From Bordetella parapertussis (GTDB lineage Bacteria; Pseudomonadota; Gammaproteobacteria; Burkholderiales; SG8-41), in the NCBI GenBank assembly GCA_945870465.1, contig CAMBSS010000146.1, forward strand, positions 1 through 10,302: 10,302 nt of DNA, read 5' to 3'. The notes under the pieces were generated by a model, which saw only the letters and a program-made list of their open reading frames with translations, made no database searches and was not told the DNA's origin. The position numbers and the translations under genes are program-made. Below, one piece after another: positions 1-8,886 of the stretch; position 1 is the stretch's first letter; each line of letters begins with the position of its first letter.

Positions 1-145
1 ATTGCTTTAGCGGCGACACATAAATAACCGGCGGCACGCTCACCTTGGAGTCAGCGGGGTCGGGGCGCGCTTTTTGCTGCGCCATGGCGAGCGCGGGCAG
101 CGCCGTCAGGGCGACAGTCCAGCAAATTATTTGCAATTTTTTCAT
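1..145 (-). CDS. Exported protein of unknown function, N-terminal part only (runs off left edge)
   Basis: The first 48 codons of a minus-strand gene are visible. It starts at ATG 145, preceded by a GAGGA ribosome site about 6 bases upstream. The N-terminus (MKKLQIICWTVALTALPALA) is a classical Sec signal peptide with a probable cleavage after AMA at residue 22. The mature protein begins with a charged, proline-rich stretch (KARPDPADSKVSVPPVIYVS). I recall small exported proteins with a similar DPAD...VPP..Y start beside betaproteobacterial Cus/Czc efflux genes, but I cannot confirm the family from 48 residues. It lies in the same direction as the efflux operon, 135 bases after the preceding gene, so it is probably its last or next member and acts in the periplasm. 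An in-frame ATG lies a few codons upstream, but the ribosome site and signal peptide favour 145. Confidence 0.75.
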   Translation of the reverse strand, partial: MKKLQIICWTVALTALPALAMAQQKARPDPADSKVSVPPVIYVSPLKQ

Positions 146-280
146 CACAGTCCTCGTAACCTGGGTTGCACCATGCATGACTCCACGCGCGCAAAAGCGC
201 ATGAAAGCAAGCAACGATTCAGGAACCGCGGGTTCGCCGTAGCGGCGCGCCGACAGCGCGCGCAGTACGTACGGAAGCCG

Positions 281-640
281 CTAGGCGAGAAACTGCGAAG
301 GAGGGCGTTGCAACTGTTCGGGGAAGAACAGCGTGAGGTGACCGGTTAATACCGGAGGTTGAGTCTGGATCGGGTCGAGCAATACGTCGATGGCCGCCGA
401 CGCAATCGCCGGTGCCGAGCACGCATTGCACATGCTGCAGCCGTCGCACACGAGCTTCACGCCGGAATTCGGCGCGTGTTCGTGGTGTTCGGACGCGTCA
501 GCCTCGTGCGCGTGATGCTCGGATGCCTGGGCCGCCGGCGCGTCGTGATCGCAGAATGGCATGGCATACGCGTGCATGGTTTGCAGCGGCAGGCCGGCCA
601 TCAGGATCAATACGGCGAGTTTTCGGAAAATATCCAGCAT
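281..640 (-). CDS. Small His/Cys-rich exported metal-binding protein (CzcI/DUF2946-like)
   Basis: This 119-residue protein has an N-terminal hydrophobic segment (residues 8-20) and a likely cleavage near HAYA at residue 26, so it should be periplasmic. The mature part holds C30-D-H32, two near-identical His clusters (SEHHAH at 41-45 and SEHHEH at 51-55), and a strictly spaced C65xxC68xxC71xxC74 motif. The tail FFPEQLQRPP resembles the end of CzcI/DUF2946-type proteins that accompany metal efflux pumps. It starts 75 bases after the end of cusA on the same strand. By inference it binds Cu/Ag or a related metal in the periplasm, as a buffer or a sensor partner. No good ribosome site precedes ATG 640, so expression may depend on upstream translation. 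The family assignment is moderate; a metal-binding role is well supported by composition. Confidence 0.8.
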   Translation of the reverse strand: MLDIFRKLAVLILMAGLPLQTMHAYAMPFCDHDAPAAQASEHHAHEADASEHHEHAPNSGVKLVCDGCSMCNACSAPAIASAAIDVLLDPIQTQPPVLTGHLTLFFPEQLQRPPSQFLA

Positions 641-715
641 GATTTTTGAATGCTAATTCACCACGATGCGCTTGGCAACCGGTTAGGACAGGTTGCGCAC
701 ACGGAAAGTTTCATA

Positions 716-3700
716 TTATTTCACCGAAACGCGGCGCTTGTACAGTAACAAATAGGCGACTGGAATCACGAACATAGATAGCAAAGGCGCGGTAATCATG
801 CCACCGACCATGGGTGCCGCGATACGCTGCATCACCTCGGAACCGGTTCCAGTGCCGAACATGATGGGCAACAGTCCGGCGATAATCACGGCCACGGTCA
901 TCGCTTTCGGCCGCACGCGCAGCACCGCGCCGTCGCGGATGGCGTTTTCAAGCGCATCGAGCGTGGGGGGCTGGCCTGATGCCAGTCGTGCGTCCCAGGC
1001 TTGCCGCAGGTAGAGCAGCATGATTACGCCGAACTCCGCGGAGACGCCGGCGAGTGCGATAAAGCCCACCGCACTGGCCACCGAAATATTGTGTCCGAGT
1101 GCAAACAGCAGCCAGAAGCCGCCGACCAGCGCGAATGGCAGCGTGGCCATGATGAGCAGCGCTTCGCCGACGCGCCGGAAGGTAAGATAGAGCAGCACGA
1201 AAATGATGAACAGCGTGGCCGGCACCACGATTTTGAGCTTGGCGGTGGCACGCTCCAGATATTCAAACTGCCCGGACCACGACACCGAATAGCCGGCCGG
1301 CAGTTTTATTTCCTTCGCCACCGCCCGTTGCATATCGACGACAGCGGATTTGAGGTCACGGCCGCGGATATCCACGTACACCCAGCCCGACAGCCGGGCA
1401 TTCTCCGAGCGCAACATGGGCGGGCCGTCCATCACGGTGATGGCGGCGACGTCCGACAGCCGGATCTGCGCGCCGCGCTCGGTGAGTACCGGCAGGTTGC
1501 GGATTTTCTCGACCGAGTCGCGGGTTTCTCGCGGATAGCGCACGTTGATCGGGAAGCGCTGCAGTCCCTCGACGGTCTCACCGATGTTGTCGCCGCCTAC
1601 CGCCGCCGACACGATACTTTGCACGTCGGCGATGTTCATGCCGTAGCGCGCCGCCGCATCGCGGTCGATTTTGACGTCGATGTAGCGCCCGCCGGTGAGG
1701 CGTTCGGCCAGCGCCGAGGTCACGCCCGGCACCGTTTTGACGATGCGTTCGACGTCGCCGGTGATGCGGTCGATTTCCTGCAGGCTAGCGCCCGCGACTT
1801 TCACGCCGACCGGGCTCTTGATGCCGGTCGCCAGCATGTCGATGCGGTTGCGGATTGGCGGCACCCAGATGTTGGAGAGCCCCGGCACCTTGACGATGCG
1901 GTCGAGTTCTTCCACCAGCTTGTCGGGCGTCAGGCCGGCGCGCCACTCGCTGCGCGGTTTGAACTGGATGGTGGTCTCGAGCATTTCCAGCGGCGCCGGG
2001 TCGGTGGCGGTTTCGGCGCGTCCCGCCTTGCCGAAGACGCGCGCGACTTCCGGCACGGTCTTGATCAGCCGGTCGGTCTGTTGCAGCAACTCCGCCACTT
2101 TACCGACGGAAATGCCGGGCAGGGCGGAGGGCATATAGAGCAGATCGCCTTCGTCGAGCGGCGGCATGAACTCGCCGCCGAGTCGCGCGGCCGGGTAGAG
2201 CGTCGCCGCGGCAAGCAGCAGTGCCACGCCCAGCGTTGCTTTCGGAAAACGCAGCACGCCATCGAGCAAAGGGCGGTAGAGCGCAATCAGCCAGCGATTG
2301 AGCGGGTTCGCCTGCTCCCGCGGAATATTGCCGCGGATCAAATAACCCATCAGCACCGGAATCAACGTCACTGCCAGTATGGCGGACGCCGCCATCGCAT
2401 AGGTCTTGGTGAACGCGAGCGGCGCGAACAGCCGGCCTTCCTGCGCCTCCAGCGTGAACACCGGGATGAAAGACAGCGTAATGATCAGCAGCGAGAAGAA
2501 CAGCGCCGGCCCGACTTCGGCCGCGGATTCCCCAATGACGCGCCACTGCTCGTCACCTTTTAACGCTGTTCCCGGGTGCGCATGCTGCCAGCGCTCGATG
2601 TGCTTGTGCGCGTTTTCGATCATCACGACCGCCGCATCGACCATCGCGCCGATGGCGATTGCGATGCCGCCCAGTGACATGATGTTGGCATTGACTCCCT
2701 GATGATGCATGACAATAAAGGCCGCAAGTATGCCGATGGGCAGCGTGACGATTGCGACCAGGGCCGAGCGGATGTGAAACAGGAAGAACGCACACACGAG
2801 AGTCACGATGATGAATTCCTCGACGAGCGTCGAACCGAGGTTGCGCACCGCGCGCAGAATCAGGCTGGAGCGGTCATAGGCCGGCACGATCTCCACGCCT
2901 GCCGGCAGCCCGGGCTTCAGGGATTCGAGTTTTGCTTTTACGGCGGCGATGGTTTCCAGCGCGTTCTTGCCTGAGCGCATGACGATGATGCCGCCGGCGA
3001 CCTCGCCTTCGCCGTCGAGTTCAGCGACACCACGGCGCATCTCGGGGCCGATCTGCACGCGCGCGATGTCGCCAACCCGCACCGCGATGCCGGCGTTGGT
3101 CGTGGTCAGTGGAATCCCGCGAAAGTCGTCGAGGGTTTGCAGGTAGCCGGAAGCGCGCACCATGTACTCTGCTTCGCCAAGTTCCAGCACCGAGCCGCCG
3201 CTTTCCTGGTTCGCTTTCTGCACGGCTTCGATGACTTTGGTGTGCGGAATGTTGTAGGCGCGCAGCTTGTCGGGGTCGAGCACGATCTGGTATTGGCGCA
3301 CCATGCCGCCGACGCTTGCCACCTCCGACACGTTCGGCACGGTCTTCAGTTCGTACTTGATGAACCAGTCCTGCAGGGTGCGCAACTGCGAGAGGTCCAT
3401 TTTGCCGCTGCGGTCCACCAGCGCGTACTCGTATATCCAGCCTACGCCCGTCGCATCCGGCCCCAGCGCGGCTTTGGCCTGCGCGGGCAGGCGCGACTGC
3501 ACCTGGTTCAGATATTCCAGCACGCGCGAACGCGCCCAGTACGGATCGGTGCCGTCTTCGAACAGCACGTAAACAAACGAATCCCCGAAAAACGAATAAC
3601 CGCGCACCGTCTTCGCGCCCGGCACTGAGAGCATGGTGGTGGTAAGCGGGTAAGTGATCTGGTTTTCGACGATCTGCGGCGCCTGACCAGGATACGTCGT

Positions 3701-3850
3701 GCGGATAATGACCTGCACGTCGGACAGGTCTGGAATGGCATCGAGCGGCATGCGCTCGAGCGACCACATGCCCCACGCGGACACCATAAGTGTCGCAAGT
3801 AGCACCAGGAACCGGTTGCCAATCGACCAGCGGATCAACGCAGCAATCAT
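716..3850 (-). CDS. cusA: Copper/silver efflux RND pump, inner-membrane subunit CusA
   Basis: This 1044-residue protein has the normal length of a heavy-metal RND transporter. It uses the proton gradient to export Cu(I)/Ag(I) from periplasm or cytoplasm through a tripartite CusCBA channel. It aligns by memory with E. coli CusA along its whole length, starting at the N-terminal helix ([16 protein letters not shown]). The transmembrane helix 4 proton-relay motif [16 protein letters not shown] places the aspartate at D405. The three methionines of the copper relay fall at M573 (LLYMPS), M623 (LEMLETT) and M672 (RIDMLATG), the same numbers as in E. coli, with E625 also present. The C-terminal half carries the expected [20 protein letters not shown] and [16 protein letters not shown] segments (here [13 protein letters not shown]). 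These features favour the monovalent-metal (HME4) class over CzcA or CnrA. Its start overlaps the cusB stop by 4 bases (3847-3850), so the two are probably translationally coupled. Confidence 0.97.
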   Translation of the reverse strand: MIAALIRWSIGNRFLVLLATLMVSAWGMWSLERMPLDAIPDLSDVQVIIRTTYPGQAPQIVENQITYPLTTTMLSVPGAKTVRGYSFFGDSFVYVLFEDGTDPYWARSRVLEYLNQVQSRLPAQAKAALGPDATGVGWIYEYALVDRSGKMDLSQLRTLQDWFIKYELKTVPNVSEVASVGGMVRQYQIVLDPDKLRAYNIPHTKVIEAVQKANQESGGSVLELGEAEYMVRASGYLQTLDDFRGIPLTTTNAGIAVRVGDIARVQIGPEMRRGVAELDGEGEVAGGIIVMRSGKNALETIAAVKAKLESLKPGLPAGVEIVPAYDRSSLILRAVRNLGSTLVEEFIIVTLVCAFFLFHIRSALVAIVTLPIGILAAFIVMHHQGVNANIMSLGGIAIAIGAMVDAAVVMIENAHKHIERWQHAHPGTALKGDEQWRVIGESAAEVGPALFFSLLIITLSFIPVFTLEAQEGRLFAPLAFTKTYAMAASAILAVTLIPVLMGYLIRGNIPREQANPLNRWLIALYRPLLDGVLRFPKATLGVALLLAAATLYPAARLGGEFMPPLDEGDLLYMPSALPGISVGKVAELLQQTDRLIKTVPEVARVFGKAGRAETATDPAPLEMLETTIQFKPRSEWRAGLTPDKLVEELDRIVKVPGLSNIWVPPIRNRIDMLATGIKSPVGVKVAGASLQEIDRITGDVERIVKTVPGVTSALAERLTGGRYIDVKIDRDAAARYGMNIADVQSIVSAAVGGDNIGETVEGLQRFPINVRYPRETRDSVEKIRNLPVLTERGAQIRLSDVAAITVMDGPPMLRSENARLSGWVYVDIRGRDLKSAVVDMQRAVAKEIKLPAGYSVSWSGQFEYLERATAKLKIVVPATLFIIFVLLYLTFRRVGEALLIMATLPFALVGGFWLLFALGHNISVASAVGFIALAGVSAEFGVIMLLYLRQAWDARLASGQPPTLDALENAIRDGAVLRVRPKAMTVAVIIAGLLPIMFGTGTGSEVMQRIAAPMVGGMITAPLLSMFVIPVAYLLLYKRRVSVK

Positions 3851-5385
3851 TTTTTTGTCGCCGGCTTGGTTTGCGCGGCCAGCGAAATGCCCGTCAGCTC
3901 GTATTGGCCATCCTTACGCTGCCTGAATTCAAATGTCACCGCGCCACCTTTCGCAATACTGTTTGGCAGTCCGGCGGCAGGCAGCTTGAAATCCATCGTC
4001 ATCGGTCCCCATTGCAGTGAGGGAACCGGCTCGTGCGATATCGTTACCGCGTCCTTGCCGATCGCCTCAACCTTGCCTTTGCCTTGATGTGTTTTCTCTG
4101 CGGCGTCGTGGGTTGCCGGCATGTCGGACATGCGCGTCGTTGTCGCCTTGAGGCTCGATTCGGAGTCGATCAGGAACTGGCTCGAGATCACGACCTTCTG
4201 TCCGGCCGCAACCCCCTTGCGGATTTCCGTCTGGCCGCTGGCTTCCGCGCCGGTTTCAACGTCGACCGGCTGGAATTTTCCGTTCCCGGTGTCGACGATG
4301 ACGATTTTGCGCTGTCCGGTTTGAATCACGGCTTCGCTGGGCACGAGCAAGACGCTGGCGCCGGCCGATGGCGCGAGATCGACGCTCGCGAACATGCCGG
4401 GTGTAAGCAAGCCGCCCGCATTGGCAACATCCACGCGGGCCTTGAGCGTGCGCGTGGCGGGATTGACCTCAGGGAGCAGCGCGACGACGCGGCCTTTGAA
4501 GACCCGTTCGGCATAAGCAGGCGTGCGCACCTCGACGTTGTTGCCGGCACGAACCAGCGCTGCGCGGCTTTCTGGAATTTCGGCATACACCCAGACCGAA
4601 CCCAGCCCGTTGATGCGAAACAGCATCGCGCCGGTCATCAAGGTCATGCCTTCGCGCGCACCGAGTTCGGCGATTACGCCGCCGATGGGCGCGGTCAACG
4701 TGAAACGCGGTTGCACCTTGGCACCCGACTCGACTGATCGCACCTGATCTTCGTTCATGCCGGCAAGCAGCATGCGCTGGCGTGCGGCAGCCGCCAGTGC
4801 CTCGGTGCCTTGGCCCTGCATGCGTCGCACCGACAGATACTCTTCCTGCGCGGCGATCCAGTCCGGGACGTATATTTCGGCCAGCGGCTGGCCTTTGCGT
4901 ACCGGATCAAGGGGTGCGCGCACATACAGCTTTTCCACATAACCGCCAGTACGTGCCGTCACAACCGCGACATCGCGCTCGTTGTAGGCCACGCTGCCGG
5001 GCGCTTCGAGTGTTTGCTTCAGCTTTCCCGTGGTGACTTCGGCGATGCGCACACCAAGGTTTTGCTGCATGCGCGGGCTGATCGTCACGTTGCTCGCATC
5101 GTCGTTGCCGTCAGCGTAGACCGGCACCAGTTGCATATCCATGAAAGGCGACTTGCCCGGCTTATCGAACTTCTGGCCGGGAACCATGGGGTCGTGCCAA
5201 TACAAAACCTTCTTGCCGGAGGCCGCATCCGTCTTCATGTTGCCCGCGGTGTCCGCGGCGGGTGAGGGCGCGTTGCCGTCCTGCATTTGCATGCCGCGAT
5301 TCATGCCCAGGCGGTAGACGCCGTATCCGCTTGCGCCGATGGTGCCCGCCGCGACGAGTGCAACGATCAGGGTCTGCGTTTTCAT
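3847..5385 (-). CDS. cusB: Periplasmic adaptor CusB with C-terminal CusF-like copper-binding domain
   Basis: This 512-residue membrane-fusion protein links the CusA pump to the outer-membrane channel and passes Cu(I)/Ag(I) to it. Residues 5-20 form an N-terminal membrane anchor or signal. Residues about 60-91 are the short heavy-metal-binding domain of CusB proteins (YWHDPM at 62-67, FMDM at 81-84). A lipoyl/barrel-sandwich and beta-barrel core follows (GGYVEKLYV near 147-155, [14 protein letters not shown] near 162-175, [10 protein letters not shown] near 231-240). Residues about 435-502 form a complete CusF-like OB fold with its copper ligands: H451, W459, M462 and M464 in the WGPMTM segment. 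E. coli encodes CusF separately, so pump adaptor and chaperone are fused here, an arrangement known in other proteobacteria. Both gene ends overlap their neighbours by 4 bases, indicating a tight operon. There is no lipobox cysteine. Confidence 0.95.
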   Translation of the reverse strand: MKTQTLIVALVAAGTIGASGYGVYRLGMNRGMQMQDGNAPSPAADTAGNMKTDAASGKKVLYWHDPMVPGQKFDKPGKSPFMDMQLVPVYADGNDDASNVTISPRMQQNLGVRIAEVTTGKLKQTLEAPGSVAYNERDVAVVTARTGGYVEKLYVRAPLDPVRKGQPLAEIYVPDWIAAQEEYLSVRRMQGQGTEALAAAARQRMLLAGMNEDQVRSVESGAKVQPRFTLTAPIGGVIAELGAREGMTLMTGAMLFRINGLGSVWVYAEIPESRAALVRAGNNVEVRTPAYAERVFKGRVVALLPEVNPATRTLKARVDVANAGGLLTPGMFASVDLAPSAGASVLLVPSEAVIQTGQRKIVIVDTGNGKFQPVDVETGAEASGQTEIRKGVAAGQKVVISSQFLIDSESSLKATTTRMSDMPATHDAAEKTHQGKGKVEAIGKDAVTISHEPVPSLQWGPMTMDFKLPAAGLPNSIAKGGAVTFEFRQRKDGQYELTGISLAAQTKPATKK

Positions 5386-6737
5386 TTGGCTTCCTTGGAG
5401 GTTGCGCTCGCATCTGCCGGCATTTCGTGCGGACCATCGGGAACCAGAAAGTTGAGTTGTGCCCAGATGCGCGCGGTGTCCATTTCAATCTGGAGTGTCT
5501 GCGTGCGCACTTCGATTTCGTTGCGCCGCGCCGCCAATACCGAATTGAGGTCACCCTTGGCGCCGCGATACGCGGCGAGTGCCGCCTGCGTGCGGTCTTG
5601 CGCCAGCGGGACGAGTTCGCGCTCGTAACGCGCGATGCGTTCGTGGCCGTTTTCCCAGGCATTGAGCATCGCGCGTATCTCGGCGATGTGGGCCCGCACC
5701 AGCTCCTCCTGCTGCGCTTTCGCCCGTTCGGTCAGCGCGAGCTTGGACGCCAGGTCGCGGTTCTGGCGGTTCTTCTGGTCCCATTGCAGCGGGATCGAGA
5801 CACCGACCGAAACCATATTTGAAAAAGCCGGGCCGCGTTGCTGATAGGCGAGTTCAAGACTCCAATCCGCCTGCTTGTTCGCTTTGGCGATTTGCGCTTC
5901 GGTTTCCGCCATGGCGACCTGGCGCGCGAGCAAAGCGATCTCCGGATGGCGTTCGATTTCCTGGTCCAGCGTATGACTGGTCAACCCGACTTTGGTGAAA
6001 TCGGATTTGCCGGCAAGCGGTGCCTCGGCGGCAGCGCCGACCCAGCGCGCGAGCGCGGTGCGGGCGTCGCGAACGCGGCGGTCGAGTTCGGACAGCCGGT
6101 CGTCGAGAGCGATGCGCGAAGCGCGCGCGGTAAATAAATCGACCTGGGTGCCGCGGCCGGCGCGATATGCGCCCTCTGCGGCTTCGATTTCGAGGTTGGT
6201 TTCGGCGGCCTGCGCGGCCACGACGACGCGCATGCGCTCGAGGTAATAGCGCTCGAGCCAGGCGATTGCGGTGTCTTTCTGCAGGGCGGCGACGGCGACG
6301 GCTTTTTCGGTGACGGCGCGTTCGGTTTCGCGGTCGAAGCGCTGGACTTTGAGTTTGCGCTTGTCGTCGCGCGTGAACTCCTGCATCACGCCGATGCGGC
6401 GCATGGTCATGAAGTCGCGGGTTAGGCTGTAGCGGTCTTCGCCATCGATCGGCAGATTGTCGATGCCGAGCTTCAGCACCGGATCGGGAAGTTGGCCGGC
6501 AGCAGCAGCCATTTCTTTGGAGGCAACGATGGCCGCGTCCTGCGCAGCGAGTTGGCGCGAACGCTCGACCGCAATGCGCTGGGCGTCCGTCAGGCTCAAT
6601 GTCGCCTGTGCAGATGCGGGCGAGGGTAGTAAAGCGGCTGCCAGCAGCGCAATTATTACAATGCTGCGCCGACCATCGTTACGCGAAGGTTGCGAGCACG
6701 GCGCGCGCAATCGGCGCACGCAGGAAAATATCGACAT
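5382..6737 (-). CDS. cusC: Outer-membrane efflux channel of the Cus system (TolC family, CusC-like)
   Basis: This 451-residue TolC/OEP-family protein should form the trimeric outer-membrane tunnel of the efflux complex. After a long basic N-region, hydrophobic residues 26-37 and a cleavage at SASA-QA (43/44) form a signal peptide. The mature part has two related halves rich in Ala, Arg, Glu and Gln with long coiled-coil helices, typical of OEP repeats. GAYRAGRGTQVDLFTAR in the first half and AAYRGAKGDLNSVLAARR in the second are the matching repeat signatures. Unlike E. coli CusC there is no lipidated cysteine after the signal peptide. ATG 6737 is supported by a GGGAG ribosome site about 8 bases upstream. 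The stop overlaps the cusB start (ATGA, 5382-5385). The symbol rests on position in the operon, since TolC-family sequences alone do not tell substrate. Confidence 0.92.
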   Translation of the reverse strand: MSIFSCVRRLRAPCSQPSRNDGRRSIVIIALLAAALLPSPASAQATLSLTDAQRIAVERSRQLAAQDAAIVASKEMAAAAGQLPDPVLKLGIDNLPIDGEDRYSLTRDFMTMRRIGVMQEFTRDDKRKLKVQRFDRETERAVTEKAVAVAALQKDTAIAWLERYYLERMRVVVAAQAAETNLEIEAAEGAYRAGRGTQVDLFTARASRIALDDRLSELDRRVRDARTALARWVGAAAEAPLAGKSDFTKVGLTSHTLDQEIERHPEIALLARQVAMAETEAQIAKANKQADWSLELAYQQRGPAFSNMVSVGVSIPLQWDQKNRQNRDLASKLALTERAKAQQEELVRAHIAEIRAMLNAWENGHERIARYERELVPLAQDRTQAALAAYRGAKGDLNSVLAARRNEIEVRTQTLQIEMDTARIWAQLNFLVPDGPHEMPADASATSKEAK

Positions 6738-6811
6738 GAAAATCTCCCGGACAAATCCGCACTCCGCGCGCGCGACTGCGCGCAGCGGGCATTACGGGAC
6801 TTGCGGGGAGA

Positions 6812-7210
6812 TCAGATGCGCAGGACGCCGAAACGGAGCAGCGGCGGCGGGGAGGTTTCCCGTTCAGCTAAAGCGGAAATTACAACAATGCCGGGATTCG
6901 AATTTCGTTGCGCCGACTCGACAACCGACAGCGCCGATATAGCCGCGAACGCGGGCACTTCGACGTGCGGCAGGGTCTGCACCGATTGATCGCCGGCCTG
7001 ACAGTGTTGCAAACACAGGTTGGGATTGCCGGTATCGCGCATTTCGCAGCCGGGCATGGCCGCGTGAGTGTCGTCCGTTGTCAAGGCGGCGATGACGGCG
7101 GCCGGGCCGCCCACAGTCGGGCATGCATAGGCCGCCACCGCGAGCTGGGAAAACAGCACGGCGGCGATGCAGGTTTTTGCGAGCAGACGCTTTACACTAT
7201 GCGTGAACAT
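6812..7210 (-). CDS. Small exported Cys/Met-containing protein heading the Cus operon
   Basis: This 132-residue protein has a Sec signal peptide (hydrophobic residues about 15-28, cleavage AYA-C at 29/30). The mature part contains C30, then M52-P-G-C55-E-M57 and C66-L-Q-H69-C70, a plausible soft-metal site. It ends SPPPLLRFGVLRI. I recall short exported proteins with AYAC..., ...LCLxHCQ... and a proline-rich end before Cus or copper genes in betaproteobacteria. They have no established function that I know of. It is the first gene of the minus-strand unit, 74 bases before cusC, and probably acts in periplasmic copper handling or sensing. No Shine-Dalgarno sequence is seen before ATG 7210, and there is no better alternative start. 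C30 follows AAYA, which is not a convincing lipobox. Confidence 0.8.
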   Translation of the reverse strand: MFTHSVKRLLAKTCIAAVLFSQLAVAAYACPTVGGPAAVIAALTTDDTHAAMPGCEMRDTGNPNLCLQHCQAGDQSVQTLPHVEVPAFAAISALSVVESAQRNSNPGIVVISALAERETSPPPLLRFGVLRI

Positions 7211-7224
7211 GGCTTGATGCGGGG

Positions 7225-7253
7225 ATTTTGCGCCCGCGACGGGGCTTCGTCAA
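7225..7253 (-). promoter_or_regulatory. Possible sigma70 promoter of the Cus operon
   Basis: Read on the minus strand, a TTGACG -35 box (7253-7248) and a CAAAAT -10 box (7230-7225) are separated by exactly 17 bases. Transcription would start near 7218, only about 8 bases before ATG 7210. That very short leader fits the absence of a ribosome site. The -10 match is partial (4 of 6) and no operator repeat typical of CueR or CusR is clear, so this is tentative. Confidence 0.3.
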
Positions 7254-7282
7254 TTTCAGGCCGGCAAGAAAAGGGGATCCAA

Positions 7283-7369
7283 ATGATGAAGTTCTACTAC
7301 GCTGCGCACACCTGCGCTCTCGCCCCCCATGCTGTGGCGTGCAAAATCGTGGCGGCGGCGGCCGGTTGA
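7283..7369 (+). pseudogene. Glutathione S-transferase N-terminal remnant (28 residues)
   Basis: This short ORF begins MMKFYYAAHTCALAPHAVA. It closely matches the N-terminal strand-helix of bacterial glutathione S-transferases (compare the common MKLYYSPGTCSLAPH start), including the Tyr-Tyr and SLAPH-like glutathione-site region. It has a good ribosome site (AAGGGG, 7271-7276) about 6 bases before ATG 7283. After residue 20 the match ends in an alanine-rich run and a TGA at 7367-7369. A full GST is about 200 residues, and nothing of the rest is visible before the MATE gene begins 31 bases on. It is probably the left end of a GST gene cut by a deletion. It might still be translated as a leader peptide for the MATE gene. 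That this TGA encodes selenocysteine is unlikely: what follows is not GST. Confidence 0.55.
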
Positions 7370-7400
7370 CGGCCAGCGGCATAGTCCGGCCCGCGCTCCG

Positions 7401-8810
7401 ATGAGAGATGCTCCGGCCGGCAACTCCGGCACCGTCGACCCGCGCACCCGCCGCCTGCTCGAAGGGCCGATAGTTCCCACGCTGTTGAAGCTCGCGGCGC
7501 CCCAGATGGTTTTGCTGCTGGTGCAGTCGTCGATCGGTTTGATCGAAGCGTACTGGGTGGGGAAGCTCGGCACTGACGCGCAGGCCGGGGTCGCTCTCGT
7601 ATTCCCCGCATTGATGCTGATGCAGATGATGTCGGCGGGCGCGATGGGCGGCGGTATCTCTTCAGCCCTCGCGCGCGCCATAGGCGCACAGCGCGCAGCG
7701 GATGCCAACGCCCTGGTCATACATGCGCTGATCATCGCTGCTGCGCTGGGCATTACCTTTGGCGTAATCATGCTGACGGCGGGACGTGCGTTGTATACGC
7801 TGATGGGCGGCCACGGCGCGACACTTGAAGCTGCGCTCACGTATTCCAATCTGTTGTTCGCGGGCATCGTGCTGCTGTGGATATTCAACGCACTGGCGAG
7901 CGTGCTGCGCGGCACCGGCAACCTGGCGTTGCCGGCGATGGTGGCTACCGCGGGCGCGGTGCTCGTCATTCCGCTGTCGCCGTTGCTGATTTTCGGCTGG
8001 GGGCCGTTCCCGCAATGGGGTGTTGCAGGGGGCGCGGCGGCGGTGCTCCTTTACTACGCAGGAGCGATTCCGTTTCTGGCGCACGCCATCTGGTCGGGAC
8101 GCAATGTCGTGCGCCCGGCATTACGCACAACGCGCATACGCTGGGTCTTGCTGTACGAAATCCTGCGCGTGGGCCTCGTCGCCGCGGTGATTACCGTGAC
8201 CACCAACCTGACGGTGGCGTTGACGACGGGCATCGTCGGCCGCGCGGGATCGCAGGCGATCGCCGGTTACGGCATTGGGTCGCGGCTCGAATATCTTTTG
8301 ATCCCGGTCGCTTTCAGTCTGGGTGCACCGCTGGTTGCGATGGTGGGAACGTGCATAGGCGCGGGCAAACTGGCGCGCGCGCAGCGCGCCGCCTGGCTGG
8401 GTGCCGCGATTGCCGGCACGGTCGCAGAGTTGATAGGCGTCGCTGCCGCTTTGTATCCGGCGAGCTGGATGACTTTATTCAGCGCCGATCCGGTGGTCAT
8501 CGCCAGTGGCTCGCAATATTTGCGCATCGTCGGGCCGTTTTACGGCTTCTTCGGCGCCGGCATGGTTTTGTACTTTTCATCGCAGGGCGCGGGACGCATG
8601 ACGTGGCCGCTAGTGGCGGGGTTGTCGCGCCTCGCGGTGGCCGGCGTGGGCGGGTGGCTCGCCTACTACTGGACGCAGGAGCTACCGGCGGTCTTCGCCA
8701 TGCTGGGCCTGGCGCTGGCGGTTTTTGGCGTTGTTCTGGGGGCCGCCGTATCGCTCGGCGCGTGGGGATCTGCGCGACGGCTGGCAGCGACCGGATCTGC
8801 GCCGCAATGA
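7401..8810 (+). CDS. MATE-family multidrug/cation antiporter
   Basis: This 469-residue inner-membrane protein (counted from ATG 7401) has about 12 hydrophobic segments in two homologous halves, the length and layout of MATE exporters. These use Na+ or H+ gradients to expel cationic drugs and dyes. The N-terminus (LLEGPIVPTLLKLAAPQMVLLL) and the next helix with IGLIEAYWVGKLG are the conserved MATE opening. Later ALASVLRGTGN, GIGSRLEYLLIPVAFSLGAPLVAMVGT and GAGKLARA are typical family segments. It looks intact and is most like the NorM/DinF side of the family; the substrate cannot be told. The frame is open back to ATG 7329, but that would add 24 Arg-rich residues overlapping the GST remnant, so 7401 is preferred. 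Neither start has a clear ribosome site, so translation may be coupled to the short upstream ORF. Confidence 0.9.
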   Translation: MRDAPAGNSGTVDPRTRRLLEGPIVPTLLKLAAPQMVLLLVQSSIGLIEAYWVGKLGTDAQAGVALVFPALMLMQMMSAGAMGGGISSALARAIGAQRAADANALVIHALIIAAALGITFGVIMLTAGRALYTLMGGHGATLEAALTYSNLLFAGIVLLWIFNALASVLRGTGNLALPAMVATAGAVLVIPLSPLLIFGWGPFPQWGVAGGAAAVLLYYAGAIPFLAHAIWSGRNVVRPALRTTRIRWVLLYEILRVGLVAAVITVTTNLTVALTTGIVGRAGSQAIAGYGIGSRLEYLLIPVAFSLGAPLVAMVGTCIGAGKLARAQRAAWLGAAIAGTVAELIGVAAALYPASWMTLFSADPVVIASGSQYLRIVGPFYGFFGAGMVLYFSSQGAGRMTWPLVAGLSRLAVAGVGGWLAYYWTQELPAVFAMLGLALAVFGVVLGAAVSLGAWGSARRLAATGSAPQ

Positions 8811-8874
8811 GCATCGCGCTGCCGTAACTTGGGGTATGCTGGCGACGTTACAAACCCGGTAGACATTTTATTCT

Positions 8875-8880
8875 AGGAGA
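8875..8880 (+). promoter_or_regulatory. Ribosome binding site of the peroxiredoxin gene
   Basis: AGGAGA stands 6 bases before ATG 8887. It is the strongest Shine-Dalgarno site in the plus-strand half. It fixes the true start of the peroxiredoxin 135 bases ahead of the in-frame TGA, arguing against the shorter downstream frame as the real gene. The 76 bases between the MATE stop and this ATG hold no convincing sigma70 promoter or terminator. Confidence 0.7.
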
Positions 8881-8886
8881 TTTGAT

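Noticed and set aside
1001..2563. A 520-codon open frame on the plus strand
   Set aside because: It lies wholly antisense to cusA, is full of Arg, His, Gln and Asp as expected from the reverse of GC-rich membrane-protein codons, and shows no domain.
4033..4737. A 234-codon plus-strand frame opposite cusB
   Set aside because: It is antisense to a clearly coding gene, with no recognisable motif or ribosome site.
6766..6787. CG-rich hairpin between the first exported gene and cusC
   Set aside because: The alternating CG run forms a short stem by composition, has no T-run, and gives no clear terminator or riboswitch pattern.
7367..7369. TGA ending the GST remnant as a third selenocysteine codon
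   Set aside because: The codons after it do not continue a GST sequence, and the position is not a catalytic cysteine site of the family.
7329..7400. ATG 7329 as the MATE start
   Set aside because: The added 24 residues are Arg-rich and unlike MATE N-termini, overlap the GST remnant, and have no ribosome site.
7877..8827. A 316-codon plus-strand frame within the MATE gene
   Set aside because: It is a +2 shadow of the MATE gene, with low-complexity Arg/Gly-rich sequence and no membrane helices.
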